A stretch of DNA of 32,104 bases from Sphingomonas bacterium (lineage in GTDB: Bacteria; Pseudomonadota; Alphaproteobacteria; Sphingomonadales; Sphingomonadaceae). Positions within the stretch are counted from its first letter, which is position 1, and the number at the start of each line of letters is the position of its first letter. The translations under genes were made by a program, and so were the position numbers. The stretch is taken from NCBI RefSeq assembly GCF_028292965.1, contig NZ_JAQGLG010000217.1, positions 1 through 32,104 on the forward strand, read 5' to 3'. The notes beneath the pieces were generated by a model. It did no database searches and was not told where the DNA came from. It saw nothing but the letters and a program-made list of their open reading frames with translations. Positions 1 through 7,820 of the stretch are shown one piece after another.

Positions 1-519
1 TTGGTCCGGGACCTTGACGTCGTGATGTACATCACTGGCGCTGGAACTCGCTGAGGCCTTTGCGGGGCTGGCGCGTCGACGGCGACGACGCCAGGCCCTT
101 TCGATCACCTCCATGGCGATGACGATCGGGGCGACCGCCACAGCCAGGATAAGCAATTCGACGATCTTCGACTGCTCCTGAAACCAGCGGTTGAACGGGC
201 TTCCGACGGACGTCCGCAGGAACAGCAGCGCGGCGATGGCGAGAACGGCCGCGAGGGCCTGGTCTACGAGACGTCGGGTTGACGGCATTCTGATTGCCGA
301 CAGGCGCGGTCTCCGCGATCTGGAAAGCCACTGATGCAGGAAGAAAGTCAGGGCGCCCAGAGCGGCGCAACCGCCGGCCACTGCCCAGAGGATTGCCCGA
401 TGCGACGGTTCCTGCGTCGCAGCGAATGCCGCAAAGCACCCCACCAAAATCGCCAGAACGGCGATTGAGAACAGGAGCCACGAAAGGCTCCACCGCGCCA
501 GGCCGATCAAAATCGCCAT
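1..519 (-). CDS. Small multi-pass inner-membrane protein, 3' end outside the window
   Basis: Reading the minus strand from an ATG at 519-517 gives 173 codons with no stop before the window edge, so the C-terminus is missing. The start MAILIGLARW is preceded by a GGGGAG ribosome-binding site about nine bases upstream. Hydrophobic stretches at roughly residues 10-34, 42-61, 86-101 and 117-137 predict three or four membrane spans, and a run of arginines (ERAWRRRRR) follows the last span. The strong amphipathic/hydrophobic pattern and the RBS favour this frame over a longer overlapping frame on the same strand that encodes arginine- and proline-rich sequence. I do not recognise the family; no function is assigned. 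Confidence 0.7.
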   Translation of the reverse strand, partial: MAILIGLARWSLSWLLFSIAVLAILVGCFAAFAATQEPSHRAILWAVAGGCAALGALTFFLHQWLSRSRRPRLSAIRMPSTRRLVDQALAAVLAIAALLFLRTSVGSPFNRWFQEQSKIVELLILAVAVAPIVIAMEVIERAWRRRRRRASPAKASASSSASDVHHDVKVPDQ

Positions 520-797
520 TCCCGATCGCTCCCCGCATTTCAGGCCGTCGCATCAACGCGCCAGTCGACCGTCGCTACCCCACTGATTCTTAATAGAAAG
601 CGCACGCGACACCGTGCCGGGAGCGGCAAGCTCGATTATGTGACCATGGGGGAGATGGGTTCCGGTGACAGCGCACTTATCTCTCCCCGTCCAAAGCCGA
701 CCACCGTCACCCGAAAAACCCCCACCGCGCGAACGGCCTTCACGAGCGCTTTACCCATGGCTGATATCGCGACCGCCTACCGTCGAAAGGATCCGGC

Positions 798-1448
798 ATG
801 AGCGGAAATGCAACCTTTACAACAGGTCACGCCTGCGGGCGGATCGGTCGAGCCGGTCCGCTGATCGCCCTGTGCGCGCTGCTGTGCAGTTCCTGCTCGG
901 GCGCGAATGCGCAGTCGTGGCAATGCCGCGCGCCTGAGGGGACCTTCGCCGAGCATGACATCGCCGTGCCCCCGAACGTGACGCAATTCACCGGCGAGAT
1001 GATGATCAGCAAGTCGAACGGGCTCAGCCGCTGGCGTCCGACGGCGAAGGTCGCCTTCAACGACAGCGATGCCGCCACGCCCGGATGTCACTGCAACGGC
1101 GTCGTCGCCACATGGTATCCGGAGCAGCCCGATTCCTATCTGGTCTCGCTCTCGGTCGACGGCAAGCAGATCCCGGCCGGCCGCGTGCCCTATGGCAAAC
1201 CGGTCAAGTTCAAACTCACCTACACCTGGGATGCCGAGTTGAAGCTCGAGCTGGGCGACAAAGTGGTGACCGGCACGACGCCGAACCCGACGCGCAACAA
1301 CCTGCACTTCAGCTGTTCGACCGCCGATGTCGATTTCAACGTGACCGTCGCTCCCCCGCCTGCGCCTTCGCCGGAACGGTGCCCCTATGCCGCCCAGGAG
1401 CAATGGTCGGGGGCGGATGTCGATCGCTATTGCAAGACACGCGGATAA
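798..1448 (+). CDS. Exported hypothetical protein
   Basis: The 216-residue product has a signal peptide: a basic N-terminus, a hydrophobic core LIALCALLCSSC and a plausible signal peptidase I site after GANA (about residue 38). A cysteine in the core (SSC) could instead be a weak lipobox. The mature part has several cysteines (SWQCRAPEG, CHCNG, SCSTADV, the last near ERCPYA and RYCKTRG), suggesting disulfides in the periplasm, followed by a Pro-rich linker (APPPAPSPE) and a short C-terminal motif. The middle has a beta-rich look (VSLSVDGKQI, FKLTYTWDAELKLELG). An AAGGAT ribosome site lies just upstream. The family is not recognised. Confidence 0.75.
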   Translation: MSGNATFTTGHACGRIGRAGPLIALCALLCSSCSGANAQSWQCRAPEGTFAEHDIAVPPNVTQFTGEMMISKSNGLSRWRPTAKVAFNDSDAATPGCHCNGVVATWYPEQPDSYLVSLSVDGKQIPAGRVPYGKPVKFKLTYTWDAELKLELGDKVVTGTTPNPTRNNLHFSCSTADVDFNVTVAPPPAPSPERCPYAAQEQWSGADVDRYCKTRG

Positions 1449-1458
1449 AGGACCAGCC

Positions 1459-1893
1459 GTGCAACGACCGCTATCGATCACCGTTTTCGCGGTGTTGTTC
1501 GGCTTTTCCGTCATCGTGTCGCTGTTGCTCGCCTTGTCCGCCGCGCAGACGACCAGTTTCGGCTATGCGCTCGCGCCGGAGGCGGCGCACACGCTGGCCC
1601 TGCGGATCATGGCGATCCGGCTGTTCGGGATCGCCTTCGCCGTGTCGCTGCTGTTGCTGGTCTTTTTCGGGAAATCGCGCGCGGCGCGCAGCGCGCTCGG
1701 GCTGCGCTGGGTGCTGGGGCTGGCGACGAGCGTCGCCTTTCTACGCGGCATCGGCGTGGTCGTACCGGCAAGCGGAAGCGGCATGGCCGCGCTCGTCCTT
1801 TCGATCATCCAGCTGAGCGTCGAGGGTTTCGCCATCCTCATCCTGTACGGCGAGGACGCCGCGACGTGGTTCGAGCGCAGGTTTGTTTACTGA
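1459..1893 (+). CDS. Four-span membrane protein, unknown function
   Basis: I chose the GTG at 1459 (VQRPLSITVF) because an AAAGGA ribosome site sits at 1447-1452, straddling the stop of the preceding gene; the longer in-frame start at 1387 would overlap that gene by 62 bases. The 144-residue product has hydrophobic segments near residues 7-27, 47-70, 81-101 and 110-132, ending in a soluble tail DAATWFERRFVY. Only ten bases separate it from the upstream exported protein, so the two are probably co-transcribed. I recognise no catalytic motif. Its size and topology resemble small DUF4345-like membrane proteins, but I cannot confirm this. Confidence 0.72.
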   Translation: MQRPLSITVFAVLFGFSVIVSLLLALSAAQTTSFGYALAPEAAHTLALRIMAIRLFGIAFAVSLLLLVFFGKSRAARSALGLRWVLGLATSVAFLRGIGVVVPASGSGMAALVLSIIQLSVEGFAILILYGEDAATWFERRFVY

Positions 1894-2009
1894 CGCGCCG
1901 GCTGGCTGGCGAAGTCCGCGCGGCCAACACTATTTGCCCTTGAGCGAAATCAGGACATAGTGTCGCAAACGCGGCGCCGCTTCAGAGCGCCGAAAGGAGG
2001 AGGCATAGG

Positions 2010-2405
2010 ATGTTCGACAGAGACCGGCTTTTGTCCGCGGCCCTGATCGTGTTCGGGGTGACCTTCTGCCTGCTCTATCCGATGTCGATGGTGTGGCCAT
2101 CGGGCTGGGCATGGCATGAGGGCGCACCCGCATCGAACGATTATTTCATGATGATCGTCGGTATCTACGCGACGCTCGGCATCTTCCTGCTCCGCGCGGC
2201 ACGGCGGCCGGCGGCGCACGCCTCGCTCATCTGGTTCACGATCTGGTCGAGCGTCGTGCACGCCGCGATCATGGGCGTGCAGGCATGGGGGCAGCCGATG
2301 CAGCACGGGCACCTCATCGGCGACGTTCCGGCCTTGCTGCTGGTCGCGATCGTGCTCGGCGGCCTGATGATCAGGAACCGCGCCCGAGTGACGGCGGCGA
2401 CCTAG
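2010..2405 (+). CDS. DUF6632-like small membrane protein
   Basis: The 131-residue protein has four predicted membrane helices: about 8-26, 45-61, 70-90 and 104-121. The GGWAWH-like loop (SGWAWHEG), the ..SNDYFMMIVGIYATLGIFLL stretch and the histidine-rich loop (QPMQHGHLIGD) match my memory of the DUF6632 family, whose function is unknown. The ATG follows an AAAGGAGGAGG ribosome site around 1994-2004, one of the strongest in the window. It lies about 115 bases after the previous gene and precedes another membrane protein on the same strand. Family assignment is from recall, not a search. Confidence 0.75.
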   Translation: MFDRDRLLSAALIVFGVTFCLLYPMSMVWPSGWAWHEGAPASNDYFMMIVGIYATLGIFLLRAARRPAAHASLIWFTIWSSVVHAAIMGVQAWGQPMQHGHLIGDVPALLLVAIVLGGLMIRNRARVTAAT

Positions 2406-2481
2406 AGCGGGGGGGGGCGAATGTCGTTGACGATCCGTAACCATTGCGCGACGCTTTGGCTCCGGGGTTTCGGTGGAAATC

Positions 2482-3222
2482 ATGGCGACGGCAGCACAGA
2501 CGTTTCGGCCCTATCACGCGAACGACCGCGCGTTCTTCCTCGTCATGGCGGCGGCGGCGTGGGCGGCGATCCTGTCGGGCTTCGGACCGGAGCTTTATCA
2601 GCATGGCCGCGGCCTCTCGCCCTTTCCCGACTGGATCGTGCTGGTGCACGGCGCGGCGTTCTTCGGCTGGTTAATTCTGTTCACGCTGCAGGTGTGGCTG
2701 ATCAGGTCGCGGCGCCTCGCGCTGCATCGCTCGCTCGGGCTGATCGCCGTCGCGCTGGTGCCGGTGATGGTCGTGCTCGGCCTCGTCGCCAACACCGCCG
2801 CGCAGCGCGGGCATTTCCTCGCCGGTCAGTCGCAGCTCAATTTCATGATCGTGCCGATCATGGACATGGTGAATTTCGGCGCGCTCGCCGGTTTTGGCCT
2901 GGCGCTGCGCAAGCGGACGGCGGCGCACAAGAGGCTGATGCTGCTCGCCACGATCTGCCTGCTCGATGCCGGGTTCGGGCGGACGATCGGCGTATGGATG
3001 CTGCCGATCGTCGGTGACGGTTTCTGGGGTTTCATGGCGCAGATGTTCCTCGGCTACGACCTGCTGATCGTCATCGCCATGTTCTATGACCAGGCGACGC
3101 GCGGGCGGGTCCATCCGGTCTATTGGGTCGCGCTGCCGCTGCTGCTGGCCAGCCAGTTGCTGTCCTCGACGCTCTATCATGCGCCGGGCTGGATCCCGGT
3201 GGCGCGCTACCTGATCTCATGA
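2482..3222 (+). CDS. Multi-pass membrane protein, unknown function
   Basis: A roughly 246-residue protein begins MATAAQTFRPY; a GTG at 2473 in the same frame is an alternative start adding three residues. Hydrophobic segments near residues 18-36, 48-70, 82-103, 119-137, 150-168, 180-200 and 212-230 predict six or seven spans. Conserved-looking polar residues within spans include LVHGAAFFGW and LALHRSLG; histidines in helices 2 and 3 are reminiscent of haem-binding or DUF2306-like proteins, but this is inference. A clear intrinsic terminator follows ten bases after the stop, so this gene ends the 2.0-3.2 kb transcription unit. Confidence 0.75.
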   Translation: MATAAQTFRPYHANDRAFFLVMAAAAWAAILSGFGPELYQHGRGLSPFPDWIVLVHGAAFFGWLILFTLQVWLIRSRRLALHRSLGLIAVALVPVMVVLGLVANTAAQRGHFLAGQSQLNFMIVPIMDMVNFGALAGFGLALRKRTAAHKRLMLLATICLLDAGFGRTIGVWMLPIVGDGFWGFMAQMFLGYDLLIVIAMFYDQATRGRVHPVYWVALPLLLASQLLSSTLYHAPGWIPVARYLIS

Positions 3223-3231
3223 AACGAAAAA

Positions 3232-3265
3232 CCCGCCCCTCCGGTCAGGGAAGGGGCGGGCGTTT
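3232..3265 (+). terminator. Intrinsic terminator after the membrane-protein gene
   Basis: A nine-base stem CCCGCCCCT (3232-3240) pairs perfectly with AGGGGCGGG (3252-3260) around an eleven-base loop. It is preceded by an A-run (GAAAAA) and followed by CGTTTGT, so it could act for both the plus-strand gene ending at 3222 and the convergent minus-strand gene ending at 3409. Confidence 0.8.
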
Positions 3266-3408
3266 GTCGAGCGCTTCCGGGACCAGCCGGACGCTTGAGG
3301 GGAGAATATCGTCCGCCGCTTAACGCATCGTGGCGCCGGCCTTCCGTAAAACTACCTGTTGGTCGCATCGTTCTTGCGAAAAGCGGCTCCCACCTTTTCG
3401 CACGATGC

Positions 3409-3738
3409 TCAGGCGCGGGCCGTGTCGTCGCTGTGAAAGCTCGGCGTGTTGACGATCCATTGCCGCGCCGTGTCGTAGAGATCGTCACGCAGGCGCGTCA
3501 CTTCCTGCTCGTCGGCCGCGCGGCTGCGCAGCGTGTCGTTGAGCCGGCGTAGCGTCGTCGCCACGCGCGAAACATAGTCGCGGCTCTGCCCGTCCGTGGC
3601 GACCAGCCCGTCGACCGCCTTGTAGAACTGCCCCAGCCCGCCGGGGACGAGATTGCCCGTCGCGGCATGCGCGTCCTCGACATATTCCAGGATGATCTGG
3701 CGCTGCTGGCGGATGCCGAACGGCATGGGCGATGACAT
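3409..3738 (-). CDS. Hypothetical cytoplasmic protein, helical
   Basis: The 109-residue product MSSPMPFGIRQQRQ... is charged and mostly alpha-helical by composition, without a signal peptide or membrane span. An AAAGGGGA ribosome site lies six bases before the ATG. The central part (RVATTLRRLNDTLRSRAADEQEVTRLRDDLYDTARQWI) is rich in heptad-like Leu/Arg/Asp and may form a helical hairpin. It is transcribed divergently from the cupin gene at 3854. I do not recognise the family. Confidence 0.7.
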   Translation of the reverse strand: MSSPMPFGIRQQRQIILEYVEDAHAATGNLVPGGLGQFYKAVDGLVATDGQSRDYVSRVATTLRRLNDTLRSRAADEQEVTRLRDDLYDTARQWIVNTPSFHSDDTARA

Positions 3739-3853
3739 GGCTGGTCCCCTTTCGGCCCTTGTCGCCGTGGCGTGGATAAAATGCCGTTAACGTTGATGCG
3801 ATCGGCGCCGTCGAATCTTTCCGTATGGCCGCGAAGCGCCTAGTCTCGGCACG

Positions 3854-4387
3854 ATGTTCGACCTCCACCGCTTCATCGATGATTGCCGCGCCGCGGTCCG
3901 CGCCGATGCGACGCACCGCGCGGTGCACGATATCGTCGCCCGCGCCTTCGATGAGCCCAGTGCGATCACCGCCGCGGTCGGCGAGCCGACCGGGGCCGGG
4001 CTTACCCCGCTCTACCATGCCGCCGATCTCACCATCCTCAACGTCGTATGGCGGCCGATGATGACGCTCGCCCCGCACGACCACCGCACCTGGGCGGTGC
4101 TCGGCATCTATGGCGGGCGAGAGGACAATATCTTCTGGCGCCGGGTGAAGGGCGACAGCGATGGCCGTATCGAGGCGGCCGGCGCCCGCGCGCTGGCAAC
4201 CGGTGACGTCTGCGTGCTGGGCAAGGACATCATCCACTCGGTGACCAACCCGATCGGCAAGTTGAGCGGCGCGATCCACGTGTATGGCGGCGACTTCTTC
4301 GCCATCGAGCGCAGCGGCTGGGATGCGGAACGGCTGACCGAGCACCCCCATGACATGGCGTCGACGCAGGCCGCGTTCGCGGGTTAG
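3854..4387 (+). CDS. Cysteine dioxygenase-like cupin (double-stranded beta-helix metal enzyme)
   Basis: The 177-residue product has the cysteine-dioxygenase-type cupin signature: TLAPHDHRTW with His75 and His77 as likely metal ligands, a GxYGG(R)E turn immediately after it, and His128 in KDIIHSVTN as the third ligand. This arrangement fits non-haem iron thiol dioxygenase relatives, i.e. the predicted metal-dependent beta-helix group (COG5553 from memory). Substrates in the family are small thiols such as cysteine or 3-mercaptopropionate; the substrate here cannot be told. No signal peptide is present, so it acts in the cytoplasm. No strong ribosome site precedes the ATG, which is nevertheless the first one consistent with the family length. 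Confidence 0.82.
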   Translation: MFDLHRFIDDCRAAVRADATHRAVHDIVARAFDEPSAITAAVGEPTGAGLTPLYHAADLTILNVVWRPMMTLAPHDHRTWAVLGIYGGREDNIFWRRVKGDSDGRIEAAGARALATGDVCVLGKDIIHSVTNPIGKLSGAIHVYGGDFFAIERSGWDAERLTEHPHDMASTQAAFAG

Positions 4388-4437
4388 GGAAGCGACGGAG
4401 TCGCGCTGTATCGCTTGCCGTTTAAACAAGAAGAAAT

Positions 4438-4569
4438 GCCACCCCGTCGAAGGCCGGAGCCCAGATGGAAAGGTGGAAATAACAGGGCGCAACGCCCTTT
4501 TATAACCGTTTCCCAACTGGGCCCCGGCCTTCGCCGGGGTGGTGCTTATTCGCCGGGGTGGTGCTTATT
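4438..4569. repeat. Dispersed palindromic repeat, family A, copy 1 with internal tandem duplication
   Basis: The arm CCACCCCGTCGAAGGCCGG (from about 4439) is an imperfect inverse of CCGGCCTTCGCCGGGGTGG (4524-4542), with GGCGCAACGCC between. It is the same element as that at 13345-13447. At the right end, CGCCGGGGTGGTGCTTATT occurs twice head to tail (4532-4550 and 4551-4569), a perfect 19-base tandem duplication. It lies between the cupin gene and the convergent Crp/Fnr gene. Confidence 0.85.
4484..4502 (+). terminator. Terminator-like hairpin inside the family A repeat
   Basis: AGGGCG (4484-4489) pairs with CGCCCT (4493-4498) around a three-base loop and runs into TTTTA. Located about 100 bases after the cupin stop, it may end that transcript. 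The equivalent stretch of the second repeat copy lacks the T-run. Confidence 0.5.
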
Positions 4570-4618
4570 TGAACGGGCAAAACGCGTGCAGCGCGACGAT
4601 TCAGGAAGGGCGCGGGCA

Positions 4619-5365
4619 CTAACCCGCCACCTCGCCATAACGTTCGAGGTGCAGATACCGCGGGTCGAAATCGCCAACCGTCGCCAGCCGCGCGAAATCG
4701 AGGATCGTCAGGTGGCGGTTGTGCCGTTCGATCAGCCCCTCCGCCGCGAGCAAGGCGAGCATCCGGCTGACATGGACATTGGTCAGCGCCAGCGCGTCGG
4801 CCATCTGCTCTTGGGTGAAGGGGAGGGTGAACTGGTCGCGCTCGCCAAGGCCGGCCGCGTGCAAGCGTACGCCCATCTCGCACAACAGATGCGCGGTGCG
4901 GGTGCGGGCGTCGCGGCGCCCGATATTGAGCATCCATTCGCGCAGCGTCGCCGCCTCGACCAGCGTCTCGAACCACATCGCCTCGCCGACCGCCGGCTGC
5001 CGAGCGCCGAGGTCGCGGATCGCGTCGAGCGGCACATAGGCCAAGGTCACCGTGCTGAGTGCCTGGATATTATGGTCGGCGCGCGTCGGCATCGCCTGAT
5101 GCATGTCGATCAGGTCGCTGGCGATGTGCAGCGCGAGGATCTGTCGCGCGCCATTGCCCGCCAGCTTGTGCCGCGCGGCGAAGCCCGACAGCAACAGGCA
5201 GCTGTGGCGCGGCCGGTCCTCCTCGCGCACGATGAACTCGCCCGCGCGCAGCGTACGGACGACGTGCGGCAGGGAAACGATCGCGGCGCGATGGTCGCCG
5301 TCGAGCGGCAGCCACAAACCGAGTTTGTCTGCCAGTAGCGAGAGGCTTTGGTCCTGGCGGTGCAT
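4619..5365 (-). CDS. Crp/Fnr-family transcriptional regulator
   Basis: The 248-residue protein has an N-terminal cyclic-nucleotide-binding-like beta-roll (about 20-140, including RPRHSCLLLSGFAARHK) and a C-terminal winged helix (about 150-235) with FTQEQMADALALTNVHVSRML as helix-turn-helix. The N-terminal cysteine cluster of FNR is missing, so an iron-sulfur oxygen sensor is unlikely; the ligand is unknown. It is divergent from the DUF6894 gene at 5719 across a 353-base intergenic region, and it is clearly paralogous to the regulator at 18827-19588, which also neighbours a DUF6894 gene. Confidence 0.88.
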   Translation of the reverse strand: MHRQDQSLSLLADKLGLWLPLDGDHRAAIVSLPHVVRTLRAGEFIVREEDRPRHSCLLLSGFAARHKLAGNGARQILALHIASDLIDMHQAMPTRADHNIQALSTVTLAYVPLDAIRDLGARQPAVGEAMWFETLVEAATLREWMLNIGRRDARTRTAHLLCEMGVRLHAAGLGERDQFTLPFTQEQMADALALTNVHVSRMLALLAAEGLIERHNRHLTILDFARLATVGDFDPRYLHLERYGEVAG

Positions 5366-5718
5366 GCTGCTCCCTCATGGACGGGAGCGCATCGCATCTC
5401 TCAGCCACCGACTGCCACGAAAACGGGCCGATGGTGGTTTATATCTTACGCGCAAACACAGGGCGTGTCGCTGCGATAATAAACTATGAAACCAACATGG
5501 GTTAAAAATTGATGAGACATCACCGCCGGCACATGCGTCAGGCACGCCGCGGCTGGCCGCGCCGGTCGACTTGGCGCGGGTGATGAAACCGGCGCAGGCC
5601 ATGCGCGCCGTCGCGACGCTGATGCGCAAGCTCGGCCCGCCGTGCGGCTGATCGCATGGGTGGCGGCATCCTTTCCGTGATTTCGGCGTTGAACGTGGAG
5701 GTTTCGGGAGGTCGAGTC
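5366..5718. other. Intergenic region between Crp/Fnr and DUF6894 genes
   Basis: This 353-base stretch holds an AT-rich part (about 5450-5515) that could carry divergent promoters. A plus-strand frame ending at about 5651 reads MKPAQAMRAVATLMRKLG and looks protein-like, but it lacks a ribosome site and is only 22 codons from its ATG, so I treat it as non-coding or a remnant. Confidence 0.4.
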
Positions 5719-5967
5719 ATGCCCCGCTATTTCTTCAACATCGTCGACCATGGCCGCGAAAACGACGATGAGGGGATGGCGCTGCCCGATGCCGCCGCCG
5801 CGCGCATCGCGGGTATCTCCTATGCCGGGTCGGTGCTCCACAACGAACCGCATCTGCTGGATGGCGACAAGCCACTGCGCGTCGAGGTGACCGACGATGC
5901 CGGGCAGCTGATCTACAAGGTGGTCATGTCCCTGGTCGACGAGGCGGCGCTGACAAGCGAGGCGTGA
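5719..5967 (+). CDS. DUF6894-family small protein
   Basis: The 82-residue product starts MPRYFFNIVDHGRENDDEG, the diagnostic opening of DUF6894 proteins, followed by a helix (LPDAAAARIAGISYA) and a C-terminal strand-rich part with LRVEVTDDAGQLIYKVVMSL. A GGAGGT ribosome site at 5707-5712 fixes the ATG at 5719 rather than an upstream in-frame start. The family is widespread and multicopy in sphingomonads and methylobacteria; its function is unknown. Two relatives occur at 15332 and 19585. Confidence 0.85.
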   Translation: MPRYFFNIVDHGRENDDEGMALPDAAAARIAGISYAGSVLHNEPHLLDGDKPLRVEVTDDAGQLIYKVVMSLVDEAALTSEA

Positions 5968-6069
5968 GCGGCAGAAAGGGCGCGATTTTTGCCCGCGCCG
6001 GCGCTAGGCACGGGCGACGAGCTCGGTTCCCGCCCCGGAACGCGTGTTCACCGGAGCGGGAGGAAGACC

Positions 6070-6987
6070 GTGAAACCTGACGACCGGCCGCGCGCAACCC
6101 GGATGGCCCATCTGCGCACATCGCTTCACCGGCTGGCCGGACTGGCGACCGGAATCGTGCTGCTGCTCGATGGATCGGCCACCGCCGCGCAACAGGCGGC
6201 GCCCGATACGGCATCCAACCCCGCCGGGGGCCCCTGCGCCACGGCGCCGACCGTCGACGAGCATGAGCTGGCACCGATCATCGAACGCATCACCGTGCCG
6301 GCAAAGGGGTTCAGCATGGCCGGGATCGCGCCGGCGCTGATGGCGAAGTTCGGCGCGCTGCAGGCGGCGCAGGCGAAACATCAGGCACGCGACTGGCCCA
6401 ATCTCTGCCGTTACCGCGAGCAGAACGTTGCCGTGCTGCGCGGCGGGGTGCGCCCCGATGTCGTGTTCCTCGGCGATTCGATCACCGAATTCTGGCGCTA
6501 CGCACAACCCGATCTGTTCGGCGACAGGCTGGTCGATCGTGGCATCAGCGGGCAGACCACGCCGCAGATCCTGCTGCGTTTCTATGCCGACGTCGTCGCG
6601 CTGCATCCGCGCGCCGTGCACATCATGGCCGGCACCAACGATATCGCCGGCAACACGGGCCCGACCAGCGACGACGCGATCTTCGACAATATCCGCGCGA
6701 TGATCGACATTGCCGGGGTCAACCACATCAAGGTCGTGCTCGCCAGCATCACGCCCGCCACCGACGGTCCGGCGCGCCCCGCCACACGCATCCGCGCGCT
6801 GAACGTGCGCCTGCGCGAACTTGCCCGGCAGCGCGGCGCGATCTTCGTCGATTATTACCCGCTACTCAGCGACGGCCAGAACGGCATCAAGCCGACACTC
6901 GCCAATGACGGCCTCCACCCCAATCGCGACGGCTATGCCGCGATGCGCCCGCTGACCGAGCGCGCGCTGGCCGAGGCGCTGCGCTGA
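6070..6987 (+). CDS. Exported SGNH/GDSL-family hydrolase
   Basis: The GTG at 6070 follows a strong GGGAGGAAG ribosome site; an ATG at 6103 (MAHLRTSLHRLAG) is an alternative. A signal peptide core GLATGIVLLLDGSATA precedes a predicted cleavage after ATAA. All SGNH blocks are visible: GDSIT with nucleophile Ser137, the block-II glycine region DRGISGQTT, GTND with Asn190, and DGLHPNRDGY with Asp280 and His283. The family comprises esterases, acetylxylan or carbohydrate esterases and thioesterases; an N-terminal segment of about 100 residues before block I is unassigned. Probable periplasmic carbohydrate or lipid ester hydrolase; the substrate is unknown. Confidence 0.87.
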   Translation: MKPDDRPRATRMAHLRTSLHRLAGLATGIVLLLDGSATAAQQAAPDTASNPAGGPCATAPTVDEHELAPIIERITVPAKGFSMAGIAPALMAKFGALQAAQAKHQARDWPNLCRYREQNVAVLRGGVRPDVVFLGDSITEFWRYAQPDLFGDRLVDRGISGQTTPQILLRFYADVVALHPRAVHIMAGTNDIAGNTGPTSDDAIFDNIRAMIDIAGVNHIKVVLASITPATDGPARPATRIRALNVRLRELARQRGAIFVDYYPLLSDGQNGIKPTLANDGLHPNRDGYAAMRPLTERALAEALR

Positions 6988-7357
6988 AGGGCGAGGATCA
7001 GGCCAATACGCCCTCAATCTGCCACGCTACTCGAGGACATCCGTAACAATGGAGCGCTCAAATGAGCCGATCACAAGTGAAGCGAAAATCGAAGATCGTT
7101 CTGATCGTCGGTAACGAGCGGAACAAAGTAACTATCGGGTCCATCAGGAGGCTGAAAACAATCTATATAGCGCCTCACGGCACTGTGAGCTTCAGCCCCG
7201 ACCCACCCGCGTTGATTAAACGCCATGAGGTTGGCGGGTGGCGCCGGCCCGGTCAACCGCCGCTGCGCAGCCAAGGAACGACATTGCCGGGCCGGCGTTC
7301 TACGCCAGTCCCGAAAAAGGGGCCTTACCGAGGATCGTCAGTAGAGAGGTCATCATC
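6988..7357. other. Intergenic region upstream of the GCG_CRPN gene, with nested hairpins
   Basis: There is no convincing gene in these 370 bases. The left half is less GC-rich and includes a TATATA box near 7165 and a CTCAC/GTGAG hairpin at about 7173-7189. The right half has two adjacent hairpins: CCACCCGC (7203-7210) with GCGGGTGG (7234-7241), and CGCCGGCCCGG (7242-7252) with CCGGGCCGGCG (7287-7297). Together these look like a structured leader or a small RNA. Confidence 0.5.
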
Positions 7358-7612
7358 ATGAAGAAGATAATGCTCGCCGCGCTTGCCGCCGGCGTCGTTC
7401 TGTCGGCCGTGCCGCCGGCCTTTGCCGCAGACGGCTGCGGCCGCGGTTATCACCGGGGTCCGCGTGGCGGTTGCCGCCCCAACGATCGTGGCGGCGTGAT
7501 GGTCGCGCCGGGTCTGGTGATCGGTAATTTCTACCGCGGCCAGGGCTATTGGGATGGCCATCGCTACTGGCAGAACCGTTATCGTCACCATGGCGGCTGG
7601 CGTTATCGGTAA
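7358..7612 (+). CDS. GCG_CRPN-family exported small protein
   Basis: The 84-residue product has a signal peptide (MKKIMLAALAAGVVLSA to PPAFA|ADGC). Immediately after the cleavage site come GCGRGYHRGPRGGCRPN, the two-cysteine motif that names the GCG_CRPN family, then VVAPGLVIGNFY-like residues and a His/Arg/Tyr/Trp-rich tail (GHRYWQNRYRHHGGWRYR). The family occurs in alphaproteobacteria; its function is unknown, although cysteine and histidine content suggests metal or surface interactions (inference). An AGAGAGG ribosome site precedes the ATG. Its leader is strongly structured and a strong terminator follows. Confidence 0.85.
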   Translation: MKKIMLAALAAGVVLSAVPPAFAADGCGRGYHRGPRGGCRPNDRGGVMVAPGLVIGNFYRGQGYWDGHRYWQNRYRHHGGWRYR

Positions 7613-7642
7613 GCGCGTCGCGGCACATCAAGGGCCGCAAGC

Positions 7643-7690
7643 GAAAGGCCGGGAAGCAGCGACCCTGCTTTCCGGCCTTTCGTCGTTGAC
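7643..7690 (+). terminator. Strong intrinsic terminator after the GCG_CRPN gene
   Basis: A 17-base stem pairs GAAAGGCCGGGAAGCAG (7643-7659) with CTGCTTTCCGGCCTTTC (7665-7681), with a single G-T wobble and a five-base loop. It lies 30 bases after the stop. The following tract is only weakly T-rich (GTCGTTG). Confidence 0.8.
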
Positions 7691-7820
7691 GGCACCCGGC
7701 GCGATTCCGGCATTTCGGCATGACGATCGCGTTTCATGGCTTGACGGGCAGGGCCGGGAACCCGTGTAAGAGCGCCTGACACCCGCGCCATCGCGGAAGT
7801 GACGATCGCAGGGTTCCCCG

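Noticed and set aside
22..35. Perfect 14-base palindrome GTGATGTACATCAC
   Set aside because: It lies inside the coding frame of the partial membrane-protein gene near its end, so I cannot separate a regulatory site from chance or codon sequence.
32..556. 174-residue minus-strand frame overlapping the first gene
   Set aside because: Arg/Pro/Gly-rich with no RBS; the overlapping frame starting at 519 is hydrophobic with a strong ribosome site.
777..1514. Long minus-strand frame of 245 residues
   Set aside because: Shadow of the exported-protein gene on the plus strand; composition very Arg-rich and no upstream ribosome site.
7062..7361. 99-residue frame in the gap upstream of the GCG_CRPN gene
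   Set aside because: Overlaps hairpins and the start of the next gene, and the sequence has no recognisable pattern.
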